Of a DNA stretch of 7,260 nt, positions 1 to 7,260 are shown piece after piece (within the stretch, counting starts at the first letter, position 1; the number at the start of each line of letters is the position of its first letter). The translations under genes and the position numbers were made by a program. Source of the stretch: Candidatus Nomurabacteria bacterium RIFCSPLOWO2_02_FULL_42_17 (GTDB lineage Bacteria > Patescibacteriota > Minisyncoccia > Phycocordibacterales > MFVN01); assembly GCA_001786095.1 (NCBI GenBank), contig MFVN01000012.1:1-7260 (forward strand), written 5' to 3'. The notes under the pieces were generated by a model that saw only the letters and a list, made by a program, of their open reading frames with translations, ran no database searches and had not been told where the DNA came from.

Positions 1-695
1 AAATCCTGCGACAACCGCCGAGAAATTTGTTTATATTTGGAAATAGTTTCAACCATATGCACGGGTATGCGTATAGTGCGCGACTGGTCGGCCAAGGCGC
101 GAGTAATGGCCTGACGTATCCACCAAGTTGCGTAAGTCGAGAATTTATAACCCTTAGTCCAATCAAATTTTTCCACGGCTTTAAAAAGCCCAAGATTTCC
201 CTCTTGAATAAGATCAAGCAAAGTAAGGTCGGGACTGCGACCCACATATTTCTTGGCAATAGACACAACTAAACGCAAATTGGCGCGGGCTAGAAGGTTT
301 TTGGCCTCAAGATCGCCAGCTTCTATTCTTTTAGCTAGTTCTTTTTCTTCGGAAGCGGGAATAAGCGGATATTGTCCGATTTCTTTCAGATATATTTGAA
401 TTGAATCATAGCTCGGCGAATTTTTTGAATATTCATCTAATTCCTTCGGTTTAGCCGCGTCCAAATCCAGTAAATTTCCACCCTCTAAAACATCCACCCC
501 GGCAACAGAAAATTTTTCGTATAAATCATCCAGAATATCAATGTTGTTTTCTATACCCGGAAAAGTACGCATAATTTCATCATAGGTCACAAAACCGCGT
601 TTTTTGCCTTTTTCTAAAAGTTCGTTCCGTCGAGCCTCAACACTTAAAACCTTGATTGGTTTCTTTTTAGTTTTTATATTCTTTTTATTTTTCAT
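1..695 (-). CDS. rpoD: RNA polymerase primary sigma factor (sigma-70/RpoD), 5' part, cut by window edge
   Basis: This encodes the first 231 residues of the housekeeping sigma factor, which directs core RNA polymerase to promoters; the frame is still open at base 1, so regions 3 and 4 are missing. After a lysine-rich start, residues about 15-72 resemble region 1.1 ([17 protein letters not shown]). Region 1.2 is about 97-131 ([20 protein letters not shown]). Region 2.1 is about 133-154. Region 2.2, the core-binding part, contains [20 protein letters not shown]. Regions 2.3-2.4, for -10 melting and recognition, contain [20 protein letters not shown] and [12 protein letters not shown]. The aromatic residues of YATWW used for strand opening are intact. 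The ATG at 695-693 begins 6 bases after the dnaG stop and fits the expected N-terminal length, but has no Shine-Dalgarno sequence. The intact region 1.1 and region 2 favour a primary sigma over an alternative one. Confidence 0.97.
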   Translation of the reverse strand, partial: MKNKKNIKTKKKPIKVLSVEARRNELLEKGKKRGFVTYDEIMRTFPGIENNIDILDDLYEKFSVAGVDVLEGGNLLDLDAAKPKELDEYSKNSPSYDSIQIYLKEIGQYPLIPASEEKELAKRIEAGDLEAKNLLARANLRLVVSIAKKYVGRSPDLTLLDLIQEGNLGLFKAVEKFDWTKGYKFSTYATWWIRQAITRALADQSRTIRIPVHMVETISKYKQISRRLSQD

Positions 696-704
696 AAAAA
701 ATTA
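693..704 (-). other. dnaG-rpoD junction: in-frame TAA, T6 spacer, ATG
   Basis: The dnaG stop TAA (704-702) is followed by six T and then the rpoD ATG (695-693). No purine-rich ribosome-binding site precedes the ATG; the previous coding bases are CTGCCGCA. The spacing is a multiple of three, so dnaG and rpoD share a frame separated by one stop codon. The arrangement points to rpoD translation by ribosomes that have just terminated on dnaG, or to initiation on an A/U-rich leader. Confidence 0.65.
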
Positions 705-2441
705 TGCGGCAGTCCGAAGCGCTTTTAATTCTTCTAATCGACACGATAAATCCTGACATTCCTTCAAAATACTTTGCGCGGATAAAACATTATTAGTAGA
801 CTCGGCTGATTTTAATTCTGACAACAAACGTGTAAATTTTTCCTCTAAAATAGAACGTTCAAGAGTGGATAAAAGTTCTTTAATATGCATAGGTAAATGA
901 GAATCCGCGGAATAATACATTTCAGCTTGAAACTCTAAATCCTGACGCGCGCTTTCCGTCATTGATTTTAGAAAATCTTTCACGTCTTGGCCAGTTATTT
1001 TTTTGAATTCCTTCCGTACTGCCGGAGCATCAATGTCTTTTAAATTACTTTTATCATACCATAAGAAAAAACCTAGTAAAAGACGATGTACATTTTCCCG
1101 TAAATCTAGATCTGCGTTTTCAACGACCGGTAGCGCTGTTTTATCCGACACATTTTGGGAAGCCAAACGTTCAACTTCGCGCCTAATAGGTTCTTCTGGT
1201 AAGTCGGTTTTTTCGGAAATCATTTTAATAAAATGAGCTTGTTCAATCTTATTATTTATACTGCCGATTAAAGGTAAAACTTTTTTAGAAAGCGCGCGCG
1301 ATAAATCACGGCGATCAGGATGTTCGCGTACTAATCGTTGAAACATAAATTCCACAACCGGCAAAGCTTTTTCTAAAGCGGAACGCCACGCGCCGGCATC
1401 ACTCAACACCCAATCGGCCGGATCGAGACCTTCTGGAATTTCCACCAAACGCACATCCAAACCTAGACCAAGCGCCAGAATCATACCTCGCTCCCCGGCA
1501 GAAAAACCGGCCGCGTCGGCGTCAAAAGCTAGAATAAGTTTATCGGCAAAACGCCGAATTATATGAAGATGATCCTCGGTTAAGGCCGTGCCAGAAGTGG
1601 CTACCGCGTCTTGTGTGCCGGCTTGATGGGCTAGAATAAGATCCATCTGCCCCTCCACCAATACCGCCCGCGCGTTTTGGGCTAAAAATTTTTTAGCGCG
1701 ATCATAACCGTAAAGAATTTTAGATTTGTTATAAAGCACGGTCTCGGGAGTGTTGATGTATTTTGACAAGTTGGTTGATTGGGGCCCGCCAGAGGCGGGT
1801 CCGCCTTCGGCGGAAAAAACTCTGCCGGAAAAACCAATCACTTTTCCTTGCCCATCAGTAATTGGAAACATAATGCGCCCACGGAAACGATCATAAAAAC
1901 CGCGTTCACCGCACACAGCCAGTCCGGCGCGTTCAATAAGAACATCGGAAAAATTTTTAGAAGACATGTGTTTCATTAAAATATCCCAACTCTCGGGCGC
2001 ATAACCTAACCGAAAATCTTTTATGGTTTCGTCTTTCAGTCCGCGACGACGCAGATATTCCAGAGCTTGAGTATTGACTTGTAAATTTTTTTCAAAAAAT
2101 TTCGTGGCTTCTTCTAAAAGCGCGCGCAGAGACGCGAGCTCGCTACGCTCGCGCGGGTCAATACCTTTGAGTTCCACGCCGGCTCGCTCGGAAAGTATTT
2201 CTAAAGCCTTGCGAAAATCTACGCCTTCAATTTCTTGGATAAAACTGAAAACATCGCCACCCTTACCGCAACCAAAACAATGGAAACTACCGCGTGTCGG
2301 CGAAACAAAAAAAGACGGCGTACGTTCATTATGAAAAGGGCAACGGGCTTTCAGGTTCACACCGGCGCGATCTAACTTCAAATACGAAGAAACCACATCC
2401 GTGATTGAAAGCCGTTCTTTTATTTGTTCAACCGGCGACAT
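702..2441 (-). CDS. dnaG: DNA primase DnaG
   Basis: DnaG makes the short RNA primers that start Okazaki fragments, working with the replicative helicase at the fork. The 579-residue protein is near the usual length and complete. The N-terminal CHC2 zinc ribbon has C34, H37, C55 and C58 (CPFHNERTPSF ... FHCFGCG). The RNA polymerase domain includes the basic stretch YDRFRGRIMFPI at 183-194. The Toprim catalytic core follows, with E264 in VEGQMD and D307/D309 in AFDADAAG, expected to bind metal. Residues from about 440 form a helical C-terminal region in the position of the helicase-binding domain; it is divergent and assigned by position. Residues 210-219 are an extra Ser/Ala/Gly/Pro segment encoded by a palindromic repeat; E. 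coli DnaG, from memory, has a much shorter loop here. The start at 2441 gives the expected opening (EQIKERLSITDVVSSYLKL). The gene lies 28 bases after rpoC and 6 before rpoD and is probably cotranscribed with both. Confidence 0.98.
   Translation of the reverse strand: MSPVEQIKERLSITDVVSSYLKLDRAGVNLKARCPFHNERTPSFFVSPTRGSFHCFGCGKGGDVFSFIQEIEGVDFRKALEILSERAGVELKGIDPRERSELASLRALLEEATKFFEKNLQVNTQALEYLRRRGLKDETIKDFRLGYAPESWDILMKHMSSKNFSDVLIERAGLAVCGERGFYDRFRGRIMFPITDGQGKVIGFSGRVFSAEGGPASGGPQSTNLSKYINTPETVLYNKSKILYGYDRAKKFLAQNARAVLVEGQMDLILAHQAGTQDAVATSGTALTEDHLHIIRRFADKLILAFDADAAGFSAGERGMILALGLGLDVRLVEIPEGLDPADWVLSDAGAWRSALEKALPVVEFMFQRLVREHPDRRDLSRALSKKVLPLIGSINNKIEQAHFIKMISEKTDLPEEPIRREVERLASQNVSDKTALPVVENADLDLRENVHRLLLGFFLWYDKSNLKDIDAPAVRKEFKKITGQDVKDFLKSMTESARQDLEFQAEMYYSADSHLPMHIKELLSTLERSILEEKFTRLLSELKSAESTNNVLSAQSILKECQDLSCRLEELKALRTAA
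1785..1814. repeat. Tandem GC-rich hairpin element inside dnaG
   Basis: Two perfect hairpins lie back to back. The first is CCCGCC, loop AGA, GGCGGG (1785-1799); the second is TCCGCC, loop TTC, GGCGGA (1800-1814). Each has 6-base arms and a 3-base loop. The element is exactly 30 bases with 24 G or C, in clear contrast to the AT-rich sequence around it. On the coding strand it fills codons 210-219 of dnaG exactly and reads Ser-Ala-Glu-Gly-Gly-Pro-Ala-Ser-Gly-Gly. It lies between GRVF and SKYINTPET, where DnaG usually has only a short loop. The simplest reading is insertion of a dispersed palindromic repeat in a multiple of three. Similar GGCGG/CCGCC repeats are, from memory, frequent in Parcubacteria genomes; only one copy is in this window, so dispersal cannot be shown here. 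Confidence 0.8.
2133..2153. repeat. GCGAGC palindromic motif in the DnaG interdomain linker
   Basis: Arms CGCGAGC (2133-2139) and GCTCGCG (2147-2153) form a perfect 7-base stem with a 7-base loop. Within it the coding strand has a direct repeat, GCGAGC-GTA-GCGAGC (2152 down to 2138), and GCGAGCTCGC at 2134-2143 is itself a perfect palindrome. It encodes part of Arg-Glu-Arg-Ser-Glu-Leu-Ala (about residues 97-103), in the charged linker after the zinc domain. The linker is not obviously longer than usual, so this may be replaced sequence or coincidence. GCGAGC-type palindromes recur, from memory, in many Patescibacteria genomes. Confidence 0.45.
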
Positions 2442-2469
2442 AGTAAAGTAAAATGAACTAAACCCCTAA
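2442..2469 (-). other. rpoC-dnaG intergenic gap without promoter, terminator or Shine-Dalgarno
   Basis: This 28-base spacer is the longest non-coding stretch in the window. On the coding strand it opens TTAGGGG and is then T-rich up to the dnaG ATG. The only G run is about 22 bases from the ATG, too far to act as a normal ribosome-binding site. There is no inverted repeat followed by a T run and no room for a full promoter. It therefore gives no reason to split rpoC from dnaG transcriptionally, although a promoter inside the rpoC coding sequence cannot be excluded. Confidence 0.6.
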
Positions 2470-5400
2470 TCAGCCGTTAGTTTCGTTGGAAAATTTGTGG
2501 AATCCAGTGCCGGCTGGAATCAACCGGCCAATGATGACATTTTCTTTCAAACCGTGTAATTCATCCACCCCTCCCTTAACCGCGTTACGAATGAGTATGC
2601 GGTTTGTGTTTTGGAACGAGGCCGCTGAAAGCCAACTTTTGGTATTTAACGCTGTTTCGGTAATACCTAAAATTATGATTTTAGCTTGAGATTCCTGTCC
2701 TTGTTCGGCTCGCACGCGCGCATTTTCTTGCTCAAACTCCACGGCTTCCACAATATCGGCTGGAGAAAACGAGGTGTCGCCCGAATCAATAATGCGCCGG
2801 CGGGAAAACATTTGGCGGATAATGATTTCTATATGCTTCTTGGCGATAGATACTCCCTGAAGTTCATAAACTTTCATAACCTCGCGCATAATATAATCTT
2901 CGGTTGCTTCCCTCCCTCCATACTGAAAAATCTCCTGCAAGTCAGCGGAACCTTCGGATAAAATATCCCCGCCACGCACAGAATTGCCAACTTTGACTAT
3001 AGAGGCTCGAAAAATCGGCAATTTATATTCTTCAACTGATCCGCTTTTTATCTCCAAAGAAATTACTGTTTCTTTTTCGCCTTCCAAATCGCGGGTTTCA
3101 ATGGCAATAACACGACCGTCTGTTTTAGCCACAACAGCCGGATTTTTAGGATTGCGCCGATCAAAAATTTCTTCCACCCGCGGTAAACCGGCAGTAATAT
3201 CTACACCGGCCACGCCACCCTTATGAAAAGTACGCAGAGTAAGCTGGGTGCCCGGTTCACCAATAGCCTGAGCCGCCACGATACCCACGGCCTCGCCCTC
3301 GTCAACTAAATGATTGCGACCGAGATCTAATCCATAACACATCTGGCAAACGCCTTTAAGTAAATTGCAAGTCAGTGGGCTTCTAACCAAAACTTGTTCA
3401 ACCCCCAATAAATCTATGGCCTCGGCATCTTCCTTGGTAACTAAATAACCGCGTTTATAGACAACCTTACTGGAGGAATTTTTAACATCCTCGGCTAAAA
3501 CTCGACCGCGCAGATTGCGGGCTAACGATATTTCAATGCCAAAGATATCTTCGCGCCGAGCGATTTTTCCTGTTTTACTACCGCAATCTTTTTCGTACAC
3601 AACTACGTCTTGCGCCACATCCACAAGCTTGCGCGTTAAATACCCAGCCCGGGCGGTGTTGAGAGCCGTATCAGCGGAACCTTTGCGCGCCCCGTGGGTG
3701 GTAATAAAATATTCCAACGGAGAGAGGCCTTCCACGTATGAAGGAATAATCGGGAAATCAATTGTTTTTCCGGCCGGATTAACAATCAAACCTTTCATTC
3801 CGGATATTTGAGCCAAGCTGGCAATTGTTCCGCGCGCGCCAGAAATTACTATGTCATAAGTAGAACCGTTTGGATCAAGCGTATTAGGAATGGCTTTTTC
3901 AATTAAAGCGCGTTTCTGTTCCCATAATTCAATTAGTTTCCGATATTTTTCATCTTCAGACAGTAACCCTTCCGCGTGTTGCGATAAAATCTCGGCCTCT
4001 TCAAGCCGGCCGGCGGCTACAATAGCTTCCTTTTCCGGCGGAACCTTAAGATTATCCAACCCCCAAGTTGTACCAGAAATTGTAGAGTATTGAAATCCAA
4101 AATCTTTAATCTTATCCAAGATAGGCGGCGTACCATCTATACCATAGCGTAAAATCAATTTATTAACTACTTCCGAAAGACGTTTTTTGTTCATCTCTTC
4201 ATTTATGTATTCAAAATCATCCGGCAAAACACTATTAAACAGAAGACGTCCTACTGTGGTTTCAAAAATTTGTTTATTAAAAACTTTGTATTTAATTTTA
4301 TCTGTGGGTATAACCTTAATTTTTGCCCGAAAAGATACAGTATTGAAATCATAAGCGGTTATAGCATGATTAGGACTGGCAAAATATTGTCCCTCTCCGC
4401 GTTCACCCTTTACTAATTTCGTCATCCAAAAAATACCTAAAACGATATCCATATTGGGATGCATGATCGGATTACCATCAGCCGGTTTAAGCAGATTGCG
4501 CGGAGCAGACATTAAATTATGCGCTTCATTTTGGGCGGCGCGCGAAAGCGGAACATAAACAGCCATTTGGTCGCCATCAAAGTCGGCATTGTAGGCCGTG
4601 CAAACCAAAGGATGAATACGAATGGCATTGCCTTCGATTAAAACCGGTTGAAAGGCCTGAATACCGAGGCGGTGTAAAGTTGGCGCGCGGTTAAGTAAAA
4701 CGTATTTATTAGTAATAATTTCTTCTAATATAGCCCAAACCTCCGGAATTCGCTCCTCAATCAGTCGGTTAGCGCTTCGAATATTATGCGCCATTTCCGC
4801 TTGGATTAATCGGGCAATAACAAAAGGACGGAAAAGTTCCAGGGCCATATGTTTTGGTAAACCGCATTGATTTAATTTGAGTTGTGGACCAACCACGATA
4901 ACCGAGCGGCCAGAATAGTCCACACGCTTGCCGAGTAAATTTTGACGAAAGAGACCCTGCTTACTTTTAAGATTATCAGATAAAGATTTGAGGGCACGTT
5001 TTTGAGATTGGGAAACAGCCGTCGAATTGTTTTGACACATTGAATTGTCTATAAGTGAATCCACGGCTTCCTGTAAAATACGTTTTTCATTCCGCAAAAT
5101 AACATCTGGCGCGCCGATTTCTTTAAGTTTTTTCAAACGATTATTGCGATTAATAACACGACGATAGAGATCATTTAAATCGGAAGTTGCGTGCCGTCCA
5201 CCATCAAGCGCAACCATAGGCCGTAAAGCCGGCGGAATAATTGGTATAACAGTCAAGAACATCCATTCCGGTCGAATATCGGCGTTAATAAAAGAAATCA
5301 GTAATCCTAAACGCCGTTGCATACGTTCACGTTCTGTCACACCGGCTTTTTCTAAATCATGTTCAGTTTTGGTTTTAAGTTTCTTGAGATCCAGATTTTT

Positions 5401-6066
5401 TAAAATTTCATAAACGGCTTCAGCGCCAATACCGGTTTCAAAAGCACTGCTATATTTAACGACAAAATGATGGTGTAGGGCCTCGTTCAAGACCTTACCC
5501 TCATATATTTCAGCCAGTTCTTTTTTGGAAATAACCATAAGTTCATGTAAACGTTCACGCGTATCCACGTCGGCATTTTTAGTTTTATTTTTATACTCGG
5601 TTTCCAGTGTTTGAAGAATTCGTTCTTTTTCATCTTTATTAACTTTAGTGATAACATAACCGGCAAAATATATCACTTTTTCCAAATCATTCATTGGAAT
5701 ATTTAAAAGTATACTTAAGCGCGAAGGCACGCCGCGCAGAAACCAAATGTGTGCCACCGGACTAGCTAATTCAATATGTCCCATACGGTCACGGCGCACA
5801 ATAGAACGCGTAACTTCCACGCCACATTTCTCGCAAATAATATCCTTATAACGAATGCGTCGATATTTTCCACAATAACATTCGTAATCTTTTTCCGGCC
5901 CAAAAATACGCTCGTCAAAAAGACCACCGCGCTCAGAACGACCAGTACGGTAGTTAATTGTTTCCGGTTTAGTTACCTCGCCATATGACCACTCCTTAAT
6001 ATTTTCAGGAGAAGCTAGAGTTAAAGATATGGCATTAAAATCAATTGTGTTTTCTATTGTTTTCAT
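2470..6066 (-). CDS. rpoC: DNA-directed RNA polymerase subunit beta' (RpoC)
   Basis: Beta' carries the catalytic magnesium site of RNA polymerase and forms the active-centre cleft with beta. The 1198-residue protein is complete and of the compact type, with no large trigger-loop insertion like that of E. coli. The N-terminal zinc site is C63, C65, C78 and C81. The catalytic motif NADFDGD is at 493-499, with D495, D497 and D499 holding the metal. The bridge helix is about 781-818 ([16 protein letters not shown]). The second zinc site is C828, C900, C907 and C910. The trigger loop begins [11 protein letters not shown] near 941-951, with H948 at the expected position. The C-terminus ends in the usual [15 protein letters not shown]. 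Departures from the common consensus are MAVYVPLS for MAVHVPLS, PNMD for PSQD near 537-540, and ISG for RSG at 663-665. The stop is TGA. The ATG lies one base after the rpoB stop and gives the expected N-terminus ([20 protein letters not shown]). Confidence 0.99.
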   Translation of the reverse strand: MKTIENTIDFNAISLTLASPENIKEWSYGEVTKPETINYRTGRSERGGLFDERIFGPEKDYECYCGKYRRIRYKDIICEKCGVEVTRSIVRRDRMGHIELASPVAHIWFLRGVPSRLSILLNIPMNDLEKVIYFAGYVITKVNKDEKERILQTLETEYKNKTKNADVDTRERLHELMVISKKELAEIYEGKVLNEALHHHFVVKYSSAFETGIGAEAVYEILKNLDLKKLKTKTEHDLEKAGVTERERMQRRLGLLISFINADIRPEWMFLTVIPIIPPALRPMVALDGGRHATSDLNDLYRRVINRNNRLKKLKEIGAPDVILRNEKRILQEAVDSLIDNSMCQNNSTAVSQSQKRALKSLSDNLKSKQGLFRQNLLGKRVDYSGRSVIVVGPQLKLNQCGLPKHMALELFRPFVIARLIQAEMAHNIRSANRLIEERIPEVWAILEEIITNKYVLLNRAPTLHRLGIQAFQPVLIEGNAIRIHPLVCTAYNADFDGDQMAVYVPLSRAAQNEAHNLMSAPRNLLKPADGNPIMHPNMDIVLGIFWMTKLVKGERGEGQYFASPNHAITAYDFNTVSFRAKIKVIPTDKIKYKVFNKQIFETTVGRLLFNSVLPDDFEYINEEMNKKRLSEVVNKLILRYGIDGTPPILDKIKDFGFQYSTISGTTWGLDNLKVPPEKEAIVAAGRLEEAEILSQHAEGLLSEDEKYRKLIELWEQKRALIEKAIPNTLDPNGSTYDIVISGARGTIASLAQISGMKGLIVNPAGKTIDFPIIPSYVEGLSPLEYFITTHGARKGSADTALNTARAGYLTRKLVDVAQDVVVYEKDCGSKTGKIARREDIFGIEISLARNLRGRVLAEDVKNSSSKVVYKRGYLVTKEDAEAIDLLGVEQVLVRSPLTCNLLKGVCQMCYGLDLGRNHLVDEGEAVGIVAAQAIGEPGTQLTLRTFHKGGVAGVDITAGLPRVEEIFDRRNPKNPAVVAKTDGRVIAIETRDLEGEKETVISLEIKSGSVEEYKLPIFRASIVKVGNSVRGGDILSEGSADLQEIFQYGGREATEDYIMREVMKVYELQGVSIAKKHIEIIIRQMFSRRRIIDSGDTSFSPADIVEAVEFEQENARVRAEQGQESQAKIIILGITETALNTKSWLSAASFQNTNRILIRNAVKGGVDELHGLKENVIIGRLIPAGTGFHKFSNETNG

Positions 6067-6079
6067 ATTATTTTTTTGA
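6064..6079 (-). other. rpoB-rpoC junction: A7 run, TAA stop, ATG one base later
   Basis: On the coding strand rpoB ends TCA-AAA-AAA-TAA, then a single T, then the rpoC ATG. The seven consecutive A (6077-6071) form a homopolymer directly before the stop. No Shine-Dalgarno-like sequence lies in the 20 bases before the ATG, so rpoC translation probably depends on ribosomes finishing rpoB. The rpoC frame is +1 relative to rpoB, so loss of one A would remove the stop and join the two frames through Ser-Lys-Asn-Asn-Met. Confidence 0.7.
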
Positions 6080-7260
6080 GCGAGGTTTCTTAATCAATTC
6101 AACATTTAAAGCCAGACCGCGCAGATAATTAAGCAAAACTTTAAAAGAAGCCGGCACATTTGGCGCTTTTATATCTTCACCGCGAATAAGCGAGTCGAAA
6201 ACCTGCGAACGACCCATAATGTCATCCGATTTTACGGTCAGCATTTCCCGCAAAGTATGCGCGGCTCCATAACCCTCCAAGGCCCAAACTTCCATTTCTC
6301 CAAAACGCTGACCGCCACCCTGGGCCTTACCTCCTAATGGTTGCTGGGTAATAAGCGAATAAGGACCGGTTGAACGCATATGAATTTTATCTTCAACCAT
6401 ATGCCGTAATTTAAGAATATACATTATACCCACAGCTATATCCTGATGAAAAGCTTCGCCGGTACGCCCGTCAAAAAGCCGTATACGGCCATTCTCTGGA
6501 AAATTAGCCGCCTTGAGCTCGGTTTTAATTTCTTCTATCGAGGCCCCACTGAAAGGTGGCACTATGGCCTGATACCCTAAGGTACCGGCGGCTAAACCAA
6601 GGTGCATTTCTAAGACTTGACCAATGTTCATACGCGACGGCACTCCTAAAGGAGTCAAAATCGCGTCAACGGGCGTGCCATCGGCCATAAAAGGCATTTC
6701 CTCTTCTGGAAGAATAAGAGAAATAACTCCCTTGTTTCCATGCCGACCGGCTAGTTTGTCGCCCACGGAAATATTACGCAACTGGGCGACTTCAATCATA
6801 ATTTTTTTAATAATACCTGATTCAAGAATGTGGCCCTTCTCGCGGGAAAAAACTTTCACACTAATAACTCGCCCGCGTTTGCCATGCTCTAAACGCAAAG
6901 AAGAATCTTTTACATCGCGCGCTTTTTCGGCAAAAATTGAACGCAATAGACGTTCCTCGGGAGTAAGTTCGGTTTCGCCCTTGGGGGTAATTTTACCGAC
7001 TAAAATATCGTTTTCTTTTATTTCAGCTCCGATGCGGATTATACCTTCCTCATCAAGATCTTTGAGTTTGGCTTCGCCAACATTTGGAATATCCCGCGTG
7101 GTCACCTCAGGACCAAGTTTAGTATCACGCACCGTGCACATAAATTCTTCAACATGAATACTTGAGAACTTGCTATTTTTAACCAACCGTTCGGAAAGAA
7201 TAATAGCGTCTTCATAATTAGATCCGCTCCAAGACATAAAAGCCATAAATATATTCTGTC
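6068..7260 (-). CDS. rpoB: DNA-directed RNA polymerase subunit beta (RpoB), 3' part, cut by window edge
   Basis: This is the C-terminal 396 complete codons of beta, which pairs with beta' to form the catalytic cleft. The frame is open to base 7260: the codons before the ATG at 7246 read Gln-Asn-Ile-Phe, continuing the conserved block known as LGQN...AFMPW in other bacteria, so that ATG is internal and not the start. Counting from the first full codon, K168 and K176 in [12 protein letters not shown] match the two active-centre lysines (K1065 and K1073 in E. coli). Downstream are [16 protein letters not shown] and [20 protein letters not shown], then the C-terminal anchor [12 protein letters not shown]. 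The large insertion that E. coli beta has before GDK is absent. The rifampicin-binding region lies outside the window. The protein ends SKK-TAA on a run of seven A, and rpoC starts one base later, so the two are very probably translationally coupled. Confidence 0.99.
   Translation of the reverse strand, partial: QNIFMAFMSWSGSNYEDAIILSERLVKNSKFSSIHVEEFMCTVRDTKLGPEVTTRDIPNVGEAKLKDLDEEGIIRIGAEIKENDILVGKITPKGETELTPEERLLRSIFAEKARDVKDSSLRLEHGKRGRVISVKVFSREKGHILESGIIKKIMIEVAQLRNISVGDKLAGRHGNKGVISLILPEEEMPFMADGTPVDAILTPLGVPSRMNIGQVLEMHLGLAAGTLGYQAIVPPFSGASIEEIKTELKAANFPENGRIRLFDGRTGEAFHQDIAVGIMYILKLRHMVEDKIHMRSTGPYSLITQQPLGGKAQGGGQRFGEMEVWALEGYGAAHTLREMLTVKSDDIMGRSQVFDSLIRGEDIKAPNVPASFKVLLNYLRGLALNVELIKKPRSKK

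Noticed and set aside
27..272. An 81-codon plus-strand open frame near the left edge
   Set aside because: It is antisense to sigma region 2, one of the most conserved protein segments known, and its translation has no family features.
1785..1814. The hairpin pair as a Rho-independent terminator
   Set aside because: It lies deep inside the dnaG coding region. On the transcribed (minus) strand it is followed by GGGCCCCAATC and not by a T run; the A/T-rich run is on the upstream side.
1776..1840. A 7-base inverted repeat (TGATTGG at 1776-1782, CCAATCA at 1834-1840) flanking the hairpin pair, possibly terminal repeats of a mobile element
   Set aside because: It is short and not symmetric about the element (2 bases on one side, 19 on the other), and the TGATTGG complement lies in conserved and variable dnaG codons alike; chance is a fair explanation.
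2470..2472. TGA at the end of rpoC as a possible glycine codon (recoded UGA)
   Set aside because: The protein already has the normal C-terminus, and readthrough adds only four further residues before TAG; no conserved glycine elsewhere is encoded by TGA.
4005..4014. Perfect 10-base palindrome GCCGGCCGGC in rpoC
   Set aside because: It encodes Ala-Gly-Arg residues through ordinary codons, has no spacer or second copy, and no insertion is apparent in the protein there.
6624..7157. A 177-codon open frame on the plus strand
   Set aside because: It lies wholly antisense to the well-conserved rpoB coding region, shows no recognisable domain, and has no start signal; it is a shadow of the rpoB codons.
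7244..7246. ATG as the start of rpoB
   Set aside because: The frame continues upstream to the window edge with Gln-Asn-Ile-Phe, matching the internal conserved block of RpoB, and roughly the N-terminal two thirds of the protein would be missing.

Overview
The window is a dense block of four housekeeping genes, all on the minus strand. Read 5' to 3' on that strand they are rpoB (3' part, running off the right edge), rpoC (complete), dnaG (complete) and rpoD (5' part, running off the left edge). Only 35 of 7260 bases lie between genes: 1 base between rpoB and rpoC, 28 between rpoC and dnaG, and 6 between dnaG and rpoD. No RNA gene, CRISPR array, insertion sequence, clear promoter or terminator is visible.

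The likely host is a member of the Candidate Phyla Radiation (Patescibacteria), probably of the Parcubacteria type. This is inferred from remembered family sequence, not from a search. The pointers are the sigma-factor stretch [16 protein letters not shown], primase VEGQMD in place of the commoner VEGYMD, the RpoB stretch [13 protein letters not shown], very tight gene packing, and GC-rich palindromic repeats inside a moderately AT-rich gene. rpoC ends in TGA and the other two visible stops are TAA. No reading frame needs TGA as a sense codon, so the standard bacterial code fits and the UGA-glycine code of Gracilibacteria/Absconditabacteria is not needed.

The layout joins two units that are separate in Escherichia coli: the RNA polymerase core genes (rpoBC) and the dnaG-rpoD part of the macromolecular synthesis operon. 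If transcribed together, one message would supply the two catalytic polymerase subunits, the primary sigma factor that programs them, and the primase that starts replication. None of the three visible start codons has a recognisable Shine-Dalgarno sequence, so translational coupling or leader-independent initiation is likely.

The least ordinary features are in dnaG. A 30-base tandem hairpin element (80% GC) sits exactly on codon boundaries and adds ten residues to a loop of the polymerase domain. A second palindromic motif lies in the linker after the zinc domain. No wholly novel system is visible; the remaining findings are architectural or residue-level points.
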